Origin: an uncultured Actinomycetes bacterium
Lineage (GTDB): Bacteria; Actinomycetota; Actinomycetes; Mycobacteriales; Nakamurellaceae
Direction of reading: 5' to 3'
NCBI GenBank assembly: GCA_937926105.1
Contig: CALANS010000038.1
Location: 1 to 37,027, forward strand
Length of the DNA: 37,027 bases
Below the pieces are notes generated by a model. That model saw only the letters and a program-made list of their open reading frames with translations, had not been told where the DNA came from and made no database searches. Shown here piece by piece: positions 1 through 8,533 of this stretch (within the stretch, counting starts at the first letter, position 1; the number at the start of each line of letters is the position of its first letter). The position numbers and the translations under genes are program-made.

Positions 1-151
1 GATCCGACTCACTAAACCCAGCAAGACCGTGTCTCAAAAAGCTTGACAGGCTCCGTCGGGGTGACCAGCCGGGAGGCGGCGATCAGGGCCGCCATGGAGC
101 AGGAGCTATTGGACCTGGACGCGGGACGACCCGGCACGGCGCGGTAGGGCG

Positions 152-559
152 ATGGCCAACGATGCCATCAGTACGACACCTCGACAGAACGCCCGCGGCC
201 GGGCATTTTCCCGCCGCGCCACCGGGCATACCCTGGTGGGCGTGCCGATCGTCGTCGTGCTGGTCCTGGTATTCGCCACGCTGATAGCGCTGCTGGCCGG
301 CCTACCGTGGCTGGCCTCCCGCGCACGCCGCCGCGGGCTCGGCGGCTCGCCGTTGACCCCCTTCGACGAGATATGGCATCCAGCTGCCCACCGGGCGCAC
401 ATCGACATTCAGGTCCAGGACGAGCGTGTCGCACCGGCCCCGGCACCCGGCGACCCGGCGGAGACGGCGGGGACCGCGGGGACGGCGGGCGGGCGCGCCC
501 GAGTATCCCAGGCCCAGCCGGCGAGACTGACCCGACACCCGCCCTTCCGCACCGGCTGA
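152..559 (+). CDS. small single-span membrane protein, function unknown
   Basis: A 135-residue protein with one strong hydrophobic segment at about residues 29-50, followed by a basic stretch and then a soluble tail. The tail carries the run PFDEIWHPAAHRA and then ERVAPAPAPGD, a pattern I recognise from short uncharacterised actinobacterial membrane proteins; no function is known to me. The predicted topology is N-terminus in or near the membrane with a polar C-terminus rich in Pro, Ala and Gly. The ATG start has no convincing ribosome binding site, and a GTG further in, just before the hydrophobic segment, could be the true start. It converges on the lipoprotein gene ending at 574. The family resemblance is my judgement from the motif; the coding call rests on the motif and the membrane segment. 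Confidence 0.6.
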   Translation: MANDAISTTPRQNARGRAFSRRATGHTLVGVPIVVVLVLVFATLIALLAGLPWLASRARRRGLGGSPLTPFDEIWHPAAHRAHIDIQVQDERVAPAPAPGDPAETAGTAGTAGGRARVSQAQPARLTRHPPFRTG

Positions 560-573
560 GGGTGGCGGGTGGG

Positions 574-2229
574 TCACACCGAACCTCCGCAGACCTTCAG
601 ATCCGGGGCGAAGGTCTCCTTGTCGAAGATCTTCGTCTGCCCGCCGACGCCGCCGGTCCGTTCGATGGGACTGGTCTGGAAGACCTTCAGGAACAGGTTG
701 ATCAGCTCCGTCACCGGCGCCGGAATGCTGTACCCGACACCGTAGTTGGCGTACAGCGACAGCCGGGTGCTACGGCACACGATCCGCTGTGTACCGCCGG
801 TTCCCGGTGCGAAGACGCCGGCGTCGGACCCCCGGGTGATGCCGAGCGAGGCCGTCAGCCCGAAGTACACACCTGCGGTGAAGCCGAACGCGCCGACCCC
901 GACCAGAAACCGTGCCTGGTACGACAGCACGATCCCCATCGGGCCGAGCGACAGGCCGTCCATGGTGTCGTTGATGCTCTGCCGGACCGTCAGGGAGGCC
1001 GGCGCCGCGGCGGAGAACGATCCGTTGCGGTAGCGAAAGCCTAGGCCCGCCTTGAGCGAGTACTCTCCGGAGATTGATATCACGCCGGTCTTGGCCGAGA
1101 AGGCCGACTTCACCACCACCCACTGGTTGACCACCGCGGACAGCGGGATCCCGAACGCGCTCAGCGGCACGCTGAAGTCCAGCGGGATGGCGACCTTCTC
1201 GTTGATCTGGGCGGTGCTGTCTTTGCGCGCCGCCGTGATGGACACCTTCAGACCCGCGGCGCCGTTGACCTGCAGGCCCGCCTCCAGCAGGCTGCCGCCA
1301 CTGATCTTGAGGACGAAATCCACGGTGGGACGGGTGATCTGGAGTTGCACGTCGCCGGTCGCACGGACGCCGTTCCGGTCGTAGGAGAAGTGGGTGCCGA
1401 CGCCGCCGTCGCAGCACACCGGTGTCAGGCGCAGGCCGGAGCTGCCCACCTGCCTGCCCAGCGGCCCCACCGACGGGAGGGACTGCGCCGCCCGGGCCGG
1501 TACGGCGGGCCGGGATCCGGACGCCGGCAACGGCGGGAGCATCGGCCCGCGGGGAAGGTCGGGCAGGGGAGACGTACCGGATCCGCCGGGCGCCGCGCCA
1601 CCGGCAACCGGCGAGGTGGTGGGAGGCGCCAGCGCGGCCCCGCCCGACCGGAGCCCGTCCGGCCCCGCATCGTCCGACCCGTCGGGCTGCGACCCCCAGA
1701 ACGGTTGGCCCGCCGGATAGCTGGCGGGGCCGGACAGGTCGACCGGTGCGCTGCTGTGCAGGTCGATGTCGTGGAAGATATCCGTCAGGGACACCGGCCC
1801 GATGGTGACGGCCAGGTCCTCGCCGGCTCGGCGGGCATCCAGCACCCGGCCGACCACCCGGCCGGTCACGAACATCACCGACCCGCGCCGGAGCTCCGAT
1901 GCATGCGGCGCCGCCGGGTCCAGGTAGTAGGTCAGACCGTCCTCGGTGGCGTTGCGGATCGCCGCGCCGCCGCCGCCGACGATGACAACGTCCGGCTGTA
2001 GCGTCACCTCCGGCCCGGGCTGCGGTGCCGCGCCCCACCGCTGCACCGTGTCCTGCTGCGGCGCGCGGGACACCGCGATCGGAACGGCTGCAACGGGTTT
2101 GGACCCCGAAGCAGCACCGGAAGGTGATCCGGCGCCGCCGGTGCAGGCGGCGAGCAGGATCACCAGCGCCAGGCCGAGCGCGGCGAGACTGCCGCGGCGC
2201 GCCGCACGGTTCGCCTCAACCCCGCTCAC
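574..2229 (-). CDS. secreted lipoprotein of unknown function
   Basis: A 551-residue protein starting at GTG. The N-terminus is a lipoprotein signal: arginines at 8-12, a hydrophobic core and a lipobox LAAC with the acylated Cys at about residue 29. It should sit on the outer face of the membrane. After a Ser/Gly linker there is a first globular part (about 60-150), a long Pro/Gly/Ser-rich spacer (about 150-260) and a beta-rich C-terminal part of roughly 290 residues that I do not recognise; it has a CC pair and two isolated cysteines that could form disulfides. The open frame runs much further upstream, but that part lies over the preceding lipoprotein gene. The GTG at 2227-2229 overlaps that gene's TGA by four bases, so translational coupling decides the start. 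Last gene of a minus-strand run. Confidence 0.75.
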   Translation of the reverse strand: MSGVEANRAARRGSLAALGLALVILLAACTGGAGSPSGAASGSKPVAAVPIAVSRAPQQDTVQRWGAAPQPGPEVTLQPDVVIVGGGGAAIRNATEDGLTYYLDPAAPHASELRRGSVMFVTGRVVGRVLDARRAGEDLAVTIGPVSLTDIFHDIDLHSSAPVDLSGPASYPAGQPFWGSQPDGSDDAGPDGLRSGGAALAPPTTSPVAGGAAPGGSGTSPLPDLPRGPMLPPLPASGSRPAVPARAAQSLPSVGPLGRQVGSSGLRLTPVCCDGGVGTHFSYDRNGVRATGDVQLQITRPTVDFVLKISGGSLLEAGLQVNGAAGLKVSITAARKDSTAQINEKVAIPLDFSVPLSAFGIPLSAVVNQWVVVKSAFSAKTGVISISGEYSLKAGLGFRYRNGSFSAAAPASLTVRQSINDTMDGLSLGPMGIVLSYQARFLVGVGAFGFTAGVYFGLTASLGITRGSDAGVFAPGTGGTQRIVCRSTRLSLYANYGVGYSIPAPVTELINLFLKVFQTSPIERTGGVGGQTKIFDKETFAPDLKVCGGSV

Positions 2230-2888
2230 AGCCGCCCCGCCACGGTGACCGCCATGTCTTCGAGCCGCTTGGCGTACTGCGACGGGTCCTCCAGCAGGAC
2301 CACCAGCACCGAGACCCAGAGCTGACCCACCCGGACGTACACCCCGTTGTCGGACAGCCATGCCTCGTCCCAGGTGCCGTGCAACGCACGGAGCTTGTGG
2401 TCGAGGGTGCGCTCGATGTCTAGTTGCTTCTTCGCCCCCAGCCCGACGTAGACCTCCACCTGCGCGGTGGGGCCCGTGACCGGACCGGTGTAGGTACAGG
2501 CATGCTCGCCGCGCACCGGAGGATCCAGCGGGGTGCCGGCGAGCTTGTTCGCGTCGGCCTTGCCGACCAGCTCGCACGGGTCCACGCCGTCGCCCTCCGG
2601 GTAGGCGGTCGGATCCGAGCCCTGTGGATCGGCCGAGGATGGCCCGGCGGCGGATGGGGTGGATTCCCCGGCGGACGTCTCCGAGGGCTGCTCCGGCGGG
2701 ACCGAGGTGACGGCGACGCCTGGGTTCGCACCGGGGTCGGTGCCCGCGGCCGCGACGGGGGTGCCGGCGATTGACCTGCATCCCGATGCCAGCAGGCCGG
2801 CGCAGATCAGGCCGACCAGCAGCGCGGCCGTCCGACGGCGCCCCGCCCTGGGTGTCGCGGGTCGGCCGGGCCGGGCGGGGCGCGTCAC
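2226..2888 (-). CDS. DUF3558-like lipoprotein
   Basis: A 220-residue protein with a basic N-terminus, hydrophobic core and lipobox LASGC (Cys at about 37), so it is predicted to be lipid-anchored outside the cell. A Thr/Ser/Pro/Gly linker spans about 40-100. The C-terminal domain opens with DPCELV and has a second cysteine about 29 residues later in HACTYTG. This spacing of two cysteines at the head of a small alpha/beta domain is typical of DUF3558 family lipoproteins of actinobacteria, whose role is unknown. Its ATG overlaps the TGA of the 100-residue gene upstream, and its TGA overlaps the GTG of the lipoprotein gene downstream, so the three are probably one transcript and perhaps one complex at the cell surface. 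Confidence 0.75.
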   Translation of the reverse strand: MTRPARPGRPATPRAGRRRTAALLVGLICAGLLASGCRSIAGTPVAAAGTDPGANPGVAVTSVPPEQPSETSAGESTPSAAGPSSADPQGSDPTAYPEGDGVDPCELVGKADANKLAGTPLDPPVRGEHACTYTGPVTGPTAQVEVYVGLGAKKQLDIERTLDHKLRALHGTWDEAWLSDNGVYVRVGQLWVSVLVVLLEDPSQYAKRLEDMAVTVAGRL

Positions 2889-3187
2889 CGCTCGCTCCCG
2901 TCCACCCGCAGTGCGGCGCCGGCTCCCGGCTCGCCGTCGGCGCCGGCCTGCCGCGGAACGATCCAGGCGGCGGCCGTCACCCGATCCACCCGCCAGCCGG
3001 CCGCCGTCATGCCGGCCCGCACCGACTCCGGGTCCGTGCCTTCCACCAGTGCCAGCCCGACGTCGTCGTCCGTCAGCTGAATCACGCCGACCAACCGGGA
3101 GGGCGCGGGCAGCGGCAGCAGCGGCGCCGGATCCGCTGCCGCGTGCGGGGAACCGTAACGCTCGACCGCGTACAGATGCTTATCCAT
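2885..3187 (-). CDS. small protein of unknown function upstream of two lipoproteins
   Basis: A 100-residue protein without signal peptide or membrane segment, so probably cytoplasmic. Its centre (about residues 32-80) reads as a small alpha/beta fold with an acidic stretch TDDD and a strand-helix-strand pattern; I do not recognise the family. A one-domain ferredoxin-like fold of the DUF4242 kind is a guess only. It overlaps the next lipoprotein gene by four bases (ATGA), which supports both its reality and its start. It begins 48 bases after the LuxR-type gene on the same strand, so the regulator and this three-gene set may be cotranscribed. Confidence 0.6.
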   Translation of the reverse strand: MDKHLYAVERYGSPHAAADPAPLLPLPAPSRLVGVIQLTDDDVGLALVEGTDPESVRAGMTAAGWRVDRVTAAAWIVPRQAGADGEPGAGAALRVDGSER

Positions 3188-3235
3188 GAGCGCCGACGGT
3201 AGGCATCCTGGCCGGTCGGCGAATCGGGTGATTCC

Positions 3236-5980
3236 CTACCCTCTCGATCCGAACGGGTCGCCGTCGGATGGGCGTCCGCCGAGGGCGGCACCCAGCTCGG
3301 CCCTGCTGGAGATGCCGAGCTTCTGGTATGCCCTGGCCAGGTTCGCCTCCACCGTCTTGGGGCTGATGAACAGGGTGTCGGCGATGGCGCGGTTGGTGCG
3401 GCCCCGAGCGGCCAGGGCGGCCACGCGCCGCTCGGTGGCGGTGAGCTCTGCGCGATCTCCCCGCACCCCGGAGCGTTCCTGCTCGGCGCGCGCCCTGGCG
3501 GCAAAGGCGTTGGCGCCGATCGCTTCGAACCCGGCCAGAGCCGCCGTCAGGTACCGCCTGGCCTGGCCCCGGCGGCGGGCGCGGCGATGCGCCACCCCGG
3601 CGACCAGCTGGCTCCGGGCCCGGTCCAGGGGCAGCACCTCGGCGGGGACGGACGCCAGGCCCGCATCCAGCTCCGCCAGCGCAGCGCCCGTGTCGCCGCC
3701 CCGGGCCGCCAGCACCAGCACTCGAGACCTGGCCAGTCCCAAGGTGGTCCACGGCCGCGGCAACCGCCGGTGCCGTTCGGCGAGCTGCTCCAGCACCTGT
3801 CCGGCGCGGTCGAGATCGCCGGCCCCGACGCAGGCCTCGATCCAGTCCGGCTCCCAGCGCAGCGCCAGGGGTTCGACCAGCCCGTGCGAACTCATGGCCG
3901 CCGCCAGGTCCGCGTAGCACCGGGCCGCGCGCCGGTGGTCAGCGGAGTGCAGGGCCAGTTGCCCGTCCAGCACCCCGTAGACCCGCAGACCCCAGCTGTC
4001 GCCCTCCCGTCGAGCCCGTTCCAGCCCGGCGGCCACGATCGGCGCGTACCGGTCGAGGTCGCCGCGGTAGATGCCCAGTTGCGCCGCCAGGTAGTCCTGC
4101 TCGTCTAGCCCGCCACCAAGCTGTTCCCCCAACGCCCTGGCCCGCTTCAGGTTTCGCTCCGCCTGGTCCCAGCGGCCATTCAGCATCAGAGACTGCACGA
4201 GGTGCAGCAGGACCTCCAGCTGCAGCGGCTCGTCGCCGGTCGTCCGGGCATGCGCGAGCTGCCGGTGCATCCTGGCCTGGGCCCGCTCGTGCTCGTCCAC
4301 CGCCGTCCACCACAATCCGGGCACCGACCCGGCGAGCCACGGCGGCTGGTCGCCCTCGAGTTCCAGTGCCCGCTCAAGCAGATCGAGCCGGGGCGTCCGG
4401 CCGGCGCGTGCCCCGCTGTAGAACACCATGAGCATGGCGCTGCAGCGCATGTCGCGGTGGTCGCGCTCCTCGTCGTCCGGGATCAGGCGCAGCGACCGGG
4501 CGCCGTGATCCATCGCCGTCTCGGGACGGTCATCGAACACGGCGAGGTGCGCGTGAATGTGGCCGGCCATCTCCCCGCCGGGATCGGCGTGGGCGAGAGC
4601 GGTTTCGGCGAGCCGAACGGCGGGTGGGTGTCCCTCGGTGACGAATGCGACAACGGCGCCGGTCAGCAGCGCGGCGGCCTTGTCGTCGCCGGATAGCTCG
4701 TCCGCCACCCGTGCCGCCGCCGTCGCGGTGGTGGCGTGGTCACCCGCGTCGTACCGGGCGCGCAGTGCGGCGAGCAGCCGGCGGGCGCGCGCTGGTCCCG
4801 CTGTGCTCGGCGTGAGCGCGGCGGCCCGGTCCAGCAGGTCCGCGGCCAGGCCCGGCACCCCCCTGGCCCATTGCCGCCTGCCGGAGGCCTCCAGGTCGGT
4901 CGCCACGGTCTCGTCCGGATCGCTGATCGCCCTGGCCAGTTGGCGGGCGCGCTCGTCGGGATCGGTGACGGCGGATGCGAGCCGGAGCTGCAGGCGCCGG
5001 CGCAGGCCGTCCGGGATGCCGGCCCGAATGGCGGTCGCGTACAAGGGGTGGCAGAACCGCGGGTCGTCGTGCACCACAACCAGCCCGGCCTCCTCCGCCG
5101 GGTCGAGGTCGGCGGGGTCGACGCCGGCGGCCCGCAGGTCGGCCGCCGTCGGGGTGGTGAGCAGCGCCACCAGCTGCAGTGCGGTGAGCGTGCGCTGTGG
5201 CAGCGACCGCAACGTGGTTGTCACCAGCTCCTGCACGGACCTGGCCACCGGCAGGTCCTCGTCCGGGCGCGGCAGCGTCGGCAGCCGCAGCACGGCCCGG
5301 GCGAGCTCGATCGCCAGCATCGGGTTTCCCTCGGACTCACCGGTCAACCGGGTGAGCAGCGGGCGGTTCAGCGCGGCGCCCAGCCGCTGCTGCAGGACGT
5401 GATGCATCGCGCCGATTCCCAGTGGGGGCACGGTGATCCGAGCAATTCCGCGGGCCTCGTCCAGGCCGAGTGGAAGCGGGTCCTGCCCGTCGCCGCGACG
5501 GGTCAGCAGCAGCCGCGGTCCTGGATCCAGCCGACGCAGTGCGTATCGCAGCGCGCGCTCGGTCGGAGCATCCAGCCATTGGCAATCGTCGATGGTCAGC
5601 ACCGGCCGGTCGTCGGCACAGGCGGCCGCCAGCACCGAATGCGCCATGACGGCGACGGTGCGTTCGTCCACCGGATGCACCACGTCGCCGGACACCGTCA
5701 CCGCCCTGGCGGCGTCCGCCTGTGGGCCGGGCAGGGTCGCGATCGCCTCGGCCTTTAAGCGCAGGATGTCCGCCAGCGCCGCGTATGGCAGCAGCCGCTC
5801 TGACTCGGTGGGAGCGGCGCGCAGCACCGTCGTCCCGCCGGCCTGCAGATCCGCGACCAGACTGCGCCACATCGCGGTCTTGCCGATGCCGGCCGGCCCC
5901 TCGATCACCACACCCCGCCCGGCGAGTGCCCCGGCGGCAACCTTCAGTTCCGCGTCCCGTCCGACGATCTGGTCGGCCAT
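3236..5980 (-). CDS. LuxR-family transcriptional regulator with AAA ATPase domain (LAL type)
   Basis: A 914-residue regulator of the large ATP-binding LuxR class. A Walker A motif GPAGIGKT lies at residues 28-35 and a Walker B-like stretch LTIDDCQWLD follows, forming an N-terminal STAND/AAA ATPase module. The long middle is helical and alanine/arginine-rich with TPR-like periodicity, the usual ligand-sensing part. The C-terminal 69 residues are a LuxR helix-turn-helix: LTATERRVA, then the SPKTVE recognition helix and KLGISSR. The frame is open upstream of the ATG at 5978-5980, but the protein proper starts there, with VGRDAE at the head of the ATPase domain as is typical. The trigger cannot be read from sequence. 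It is followed on the same strand by the small protein and two lipoproteins, which are candidate targets or operon partners. Confidence 0.9.
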   Translation of the reverse strand: MADQIVGRDAELKVAAGALAGRGVVIEGPAGIGKTAMWRSLVADLQAGGTTVLRAAPTESERLLPYAALADILRLKAEAIATLPGPQADAARAVTVSGDVVHPVDERTVAVMAHSVLAAACADDRPVLTIDDCQWLDAPTERALRYALRRLDPGPRLLLTRRGDGQDPLPLGLDEARGIARITVPPLGIGAMHHVLQQRLGAALNRPLLTRLTGESEGNPMLAIELARAVLRLPTLPRPDEDLPVARSVQELVTTTLRSLPQRTLTALQLVALLTTPTAADLRAAGVDPADLDPAEEAGLVVVHDDPRFCHPLYATAIRAGIPDGLRRRLQLRLASAVTDPDERARQLARAISDPDETVATDLEASGRRQWARGVPGLAADLLDRAAALTPSTAGPARARRLLAALRARYDAGDHATTATAAARVADELSGDDKAAALLTGAVVAFVTEGHPPAVRLAETALAHADPGGEMAGHIHAHLAVFDDRPETAMDHGARSLRLIPDDEERDHRDMRCSAMLMVFYSGARAGRTPRLDLLERALELEGDQPPWLAGSVPGLWWTAVDEHERAQARMHRQLAHARTTGDEPLQLEVLLHLVQSLMLNGRWDQAERNLKRARALGEQLGGGLDEQDYLAAQLGIYRGDLDRYAPIVAAGLERARREGDSWGLRVYGVLDGQLALHSADHRRAARCYADLAAAMSSHGLVEPLALRWEPDWIEACVGAGDLDRAGQVLEQLAERHRRLPRPWTTLGLARSRVLVLAARGGDTGAALAELDAGLASVPAEVLPLDRARSQLVAGVAHRRARRRGQARRYLTAALAGFEAIGANAFAARARAEQERSGVRGDRAELTATERRVAALAARGRTNRAIADTLFISPKTVEANLARAYQKLGISSRAELGAALGGRPSDGDPFGSRG

Positions 5981-6102
5981 GCGGGAATCATTCCAGGAGC
6001 CGGCAGGCCCGTCGATCTCCGCCCGGCATCGGCGAACCGGGTGGCCACGAACGACTCCGCCGCTGCGATGGCGATCCACGACGGCTGCGGGCGATCAAGC
6101 GG

Positions 6103-7749
6103 TCAGCCGGGTATCGGCACCGCCGGGGCGGCACCCACCGCCACGGTGTCGTCGGGCGCGACGGGAGCGCGCTGGACGACTGCGGCGAAGGCGGCGACGG
6201 TCAGCAGCGCCAGGATCGAGAACAGCAGCAGCCCCGCCAGCCCGTGCGCGTAGCTCCAGTCCCAGGTCCAGACGGTCAGCACGGCCACCATCGCGGCCAC
6301 CAGCAGCGCGGCGCTGCCGCCGAGCCGCCGGCGTGGATCGGTGGACAGGGTCGAGGTGCCCGCGGTCTGCAGCAGCGTGACCGTCAGCAGGGTGATCAGG
6401 TTCGTTCCCATGCCGATCCACACCGGATGGATACCGGCGAAGAAGTGAGTCGCCGACCAGTGGCCCAGGTGGTACCAGATCAGCCCGGACGCGAAGCCGG
6501 TGGACAGCGCCGCGTAGACGGCCGTGCGCGTCGCGAGCGGCCAGAACAGCGCGGCGATGACGGGCGCCAGCGTGGCGCCGTTGCGAAGCGTCCAGGCTAG
6601 GACGTTCCACCACGCCGACTGGTCGGTCCGCAGGAAGCCGAAGATGATCATCAACACGGTCAGGCCTACCAGCGACCACCGGGTCCACCGGATCTGCTGC
6701 GCTTCCGTGGCGGCCGGCCTGATGGCGGTGCCGACGTCGCGGCCGAAACTGGTGGCGCCGGAGAACTGGCACGGGGCGCCCCACCCGAGCGCGCACGCCC
6801 AGATACCGAGGAAGAACACCCCGGCGATCGGGGTCGGCAGCGCGTCGGCGATGTAGCGGGCGACGGCGACCAGGCCCAGACTCTGATCGGGGACCACGAT
6901 CGCGGCCGCGACGCCCAGAACCACGCCGAGGAGCAGCAGCGGCACGCCGAATCCGGCGGCCAGGAGCAGTCCGCGCCGGCCCTCCTTCGCCGTCTTGCAG
7001 GACAGCGCCATCTGGAAGGTGGCCTGCGCCAGGATGACGTTGACGATGAATGTTCCGAACCACGCGATGATCAAGGAACTGCCGACCCCGGTGGGCGAGC
7101 CGTACCGCGGTTGGCTCTGGAAAAGGTGACCGAGTGCTGCCCAGCCCGGGTCGATGGTGACCGCGATGAGCCCGATCACCACCATGAGTCCGAAGACGAT
7201 CGTGTTGGCGGCCTGGGTCAGCGCTACCGAGCGCATCCCGCCGAACCAGAGATAGCCGAGCAGCAGCAGCGCCGTGACGATCACCGAGGTGGGGATCGAC
7301 AGTCCGGTGAAGACGTGCAGAGCCGAGGCGAAGGCGATGGCGGTGGCCACCGACCACATGGGGAAGGTGATGGCCGTGATCGCGCCCGCGAGTGCCCGTG
7401 GCCCGCGTCCGAACCTGTCGCCCACCAGGCCGGAGACGGTTACGACCAGGCGCTCGCGCAACGGACCGATGAGCAGCAGGGCGATCAGTATCACCTGCAC
7501 CGTCTCCGCGATTCCGTACCAGAGCGCGGAAATGCCGGTCTGGTAGCTGAGCTCGGTGATCGCGATGAACGACGAACCGGAAAACAGCCCGGTAATGCAC
7601 ACGGCCACCGTGATGGTGCGAAAGCTCCTGCCGCCGACGAAGTATCCGCTGCCGAGGGCGCCGGCCCGGTTGGCTCGCTTGCCGAGTCCGAGCAGCAGCA
7701 CGGTATATCCGACTGCCAGGGCGATGATCCACCAGCCGAGGCTCGTCAT
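6103..7749 (-). CDS. sodium:solute symporter (SSS family)
   Basis: A 548-residue polytopic membrane protein with about 13-14 hydrophobic helices, of the sodium:solute symporter family. Family features are the N-terminal helix followed by YFVGGRSF, the GLFSGSSF segment of helix 2, and the conserved SIALTQ-like stretch (here RSVALTQAANT) in the middle. SSS members take up amino acids, sugars, carboxylates or vitamins with sodium; the substrate here is not evident. The ATG at 7747-7749 overlaps the stop of the OsmC gene (ATGA), so the two are translationally coupled, under the same SAM-IV-type riboswitch leader. From that context I infer a sulfur-linked substrate such as methionine or another organosulfur compound, but nothing in the protein itself proves it. 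The GC-rich tail after the last helix is short and soluble. Confidence 0.88.
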   Translation of the reverse strand: MTSLGWWIIALAVGYTVLLLGLGKRANRAGALGSGYFVGGRSFRTITVAVCITGLFSGSSFIAITELSYQTGISALWYGIAETVQVILIALLLIGPLRERLVVTVSGLVGDRFGRGPRALAGAITAITFPMWSVATAIAFASALHVFTGLSIPTSVIVTALLLLGYLWFGGMRSVALTQAANTIVFGLMVVIGLIAVTIDPGWAALGHLFQSQPRYGSPTGVGSSLIIAWFGTFIVNVILAQATFQMALSCKTAKEGRRGLLLAAGFGVPLLLLGVVLGVAAAIVVPDQSLGLVAVARYIADALPTPIAGVFFLGIWACALGWGAPCQFSGATSFGRDVGTAIRPAATEAQQIRWTRWSLVGLTVLMIIFGFLRTDQSAWWNVLAWTLRNGATLAPVIAALFWPLATRTAVYAALSTGFASGLIWYHLGHWSATHFFAGIHPVWIGMGTNLITLLTVTLLQTAGTSTLSTDPRRRLGGSAALLVAAMVAVLTVWTWDWSYAHGLAGLLLFSILALLTVAAFAAVVQRAPVAPDDTVAVGAAPAVPIPG

Positions 7750-8252
7750 GATGCCAACTCCCATTCTATGTCGGCGGTCACTGCGGCGGCACGGATCAAA
7801 CTGAGTGCCGGACAACGCCGCTCGACCTGGGCCGCGAAGTCGGATAGGTCCGGCCCGTCGAGATCAATGCCGATGGCGACCGTCGTGTCGACCGTCTCGT
7901 AGTACGGGCGGGCGCCGGGTACGCCCTGAAATCCTCGGATATCCATCACGGCATGCGAGTCGATTCGCACCGCGCTGAGCGTGAGACCCAGTTCGGTGGC
8001 GACGGTTTCGATGGTCACCGTCAGACAGCCCTCCAATCCGGCGAGGATGAGCTCCATCGGCGTCGGCGCGCTGTCGTCGCCACCGGCCTTTTCCGGTTCC
8101 CCGGTCGTGACGGTGAAATGGCGCACGGCGATATCGGTGCGGGCACGGCCACGCCAGGTGCTGTGCGCGGTGAGGTGCTTGTGATGGGGGGAACGCGCGT
8201 CCGGCGGGGTGGGGGTGTCCGAAAGATCAATGATCGGGTCGGGGGTGTTCAA
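7746..8252 (-). CDS. OsmC-family protein, riboswitch-controlled, TTG start
   Basis: A 168-residue OsmC/Ohr superfamily protein. The two conserved cysteines are present: C76 in the helix TPMELILAGLEGC and C147 in RRCPALSL. In characterised members such a pair reduces organic hydroperoxides; many OsmC-like proteins remain unassigned. The ORF opens with TTG (8250-8252). A GGAG at 8259-8262 lies six bases upstream and no in-frame ATG exists nearby; the ATG four bases further upstream is in another frame and meets a stop after two codons. The GGAG can pair with a CTCC on the same transcript (8266-8269, loop of three), so the ribosome site may be partly hidden. It is first in a two-gene unit with the symporter, about 280 bases after a SAM-IV-type aptamer. 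Confidence 0.88.
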   Translation of the reverse strand: MNTPDPIIDLSDTPTPPDARSPHHKHLTAHSTWRGRARTDIAVRHFTVTTGEPEKAGGDDSAPTPMELILAGLEGCLTVTIETVATELGLTLSAVRIDSHAVMDIRGFQGVPGARPYYETVDTTVAIGIDLDGPDLSDFAAQVERRCPALSLIRAAAVTADIEWELAS

Positions 8253-8404
8253 GGCATTCTCCGTGGGAGGTGACGTGGTGGCACGCGGGTACTGCCGTCG
8301 CGGACAGCAGAACAGCCGTCAGCCACAGCGCAGCCAACGAGCGGTCGCTACCGAAGCGGCGAGAGACTGCGCCGCAGAAGGGGACTCATGTTACAAACGG
8401 GTTG

Positions 8405-8420
8405 CGCGGACTCATCCGCG
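8405..8420 (-). terminator. hairpin after leader ORF, possible attenuator
   Basis: A perfect 6-bp stem CGCGGA/TCCGCG with a four-base loop begins five bases after the stop codon of the leader ORF on the minus strand. Only a weak T-run (GTTTGT) follows, so it may act as an attenuator or pause hairpin rather than a strong intrinsic terminator. Its closeness to the leader ORF stop means that a stalled ribosome could affect its folding. Confidence 0.35.
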
Positions 8421-8425
8421 GCTGA

Positions 8426-8458
8426 TCAGTGGGAACGACACATCTGGAATTGACACAC
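8426..8458 (-). CDS. putative 10-residue Cys-containing leader peptide
   Basis: A short ORF in the riboswitch leader: GTG start eight bases after AAGGAG, encoding VCQFQMCRSH and then TGA. It has two Cys codons and an internal Met codon. Too short for homology evidence. Support is the good ribosome site, the placement between a SAM-IV-type aptamer and an OsmC gene, and the same arrangement at the second OsmC locus near 27.85 kb. A plausible role is attenuation by ribosome stalling when Cys-tRNA is scarce, as described for poly-Cys leader ORFs of mycobacteria. A longer out-of-frame ORF overlaps it but lacks a good ribosome site. Confidence 0.4.
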   Translation of the reverse strand: MCQFQMCRSH

Positions 8459-8533
8459 AGCGGGTACTCCTTGGCATCCTGGATCCGCGCTGCTTCACGG
8501 ATCGCGCTTGCCGAGAACTCGATTGATCCTCGG

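Larger units (their letters stand above)
8253..8533 (-). other. long leader between riboswitch and OsmC gene
   Basis: About 280 transcribed bases separate the aptamer from the TTG start of the OsmC gene. The leader holds, in transcript order, a hairpin with 6-bp arms GATCCG/CGGATC, an AAGGAG ribosome site with a 10-codon ORF containing two Cys codons, and a perfect 6-bp hairpin (8405-8420) just after that ORF. It ends with a small CTCC/GGAG hairpin over the OsmC ribosome site. No other protein gene is seen here on either strand. The order of elements looks like a regulated expression platform rather than unused spacer. Confidence 0.5.

Noticed and set aside
61..147. Short ORF (GTG at 61, stop at 145-147) before the first membrane-protein gene
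   Set aside because: Only 28 codons, no ribosome site, no recognisable sequence, and a stop codon closes the frame upstream at 13-15. A TTGACA at 43-48 has no matching -10 element.
2230..2781. N-terminal extension of the 551-residue lipoprotein through an open upstream frame
   Set aside because: The region is already covered by the DUF3558-like lipoprotein gene in another phase. The extension is an arginine- and glycine-rich shadow translation, and the GTGA overlap plus signal peptide place the start at 2229.
8441..8478. Alternative 21-codon leader ORF starting at ATG in another phase of the first riboswitch leader
   Set aside because: It overlaps the 10-codon ORF but has a poor ribosome site; AAGGAG is ideally spaced for the 10-codon frame instead. 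Not excluded, only less likely.
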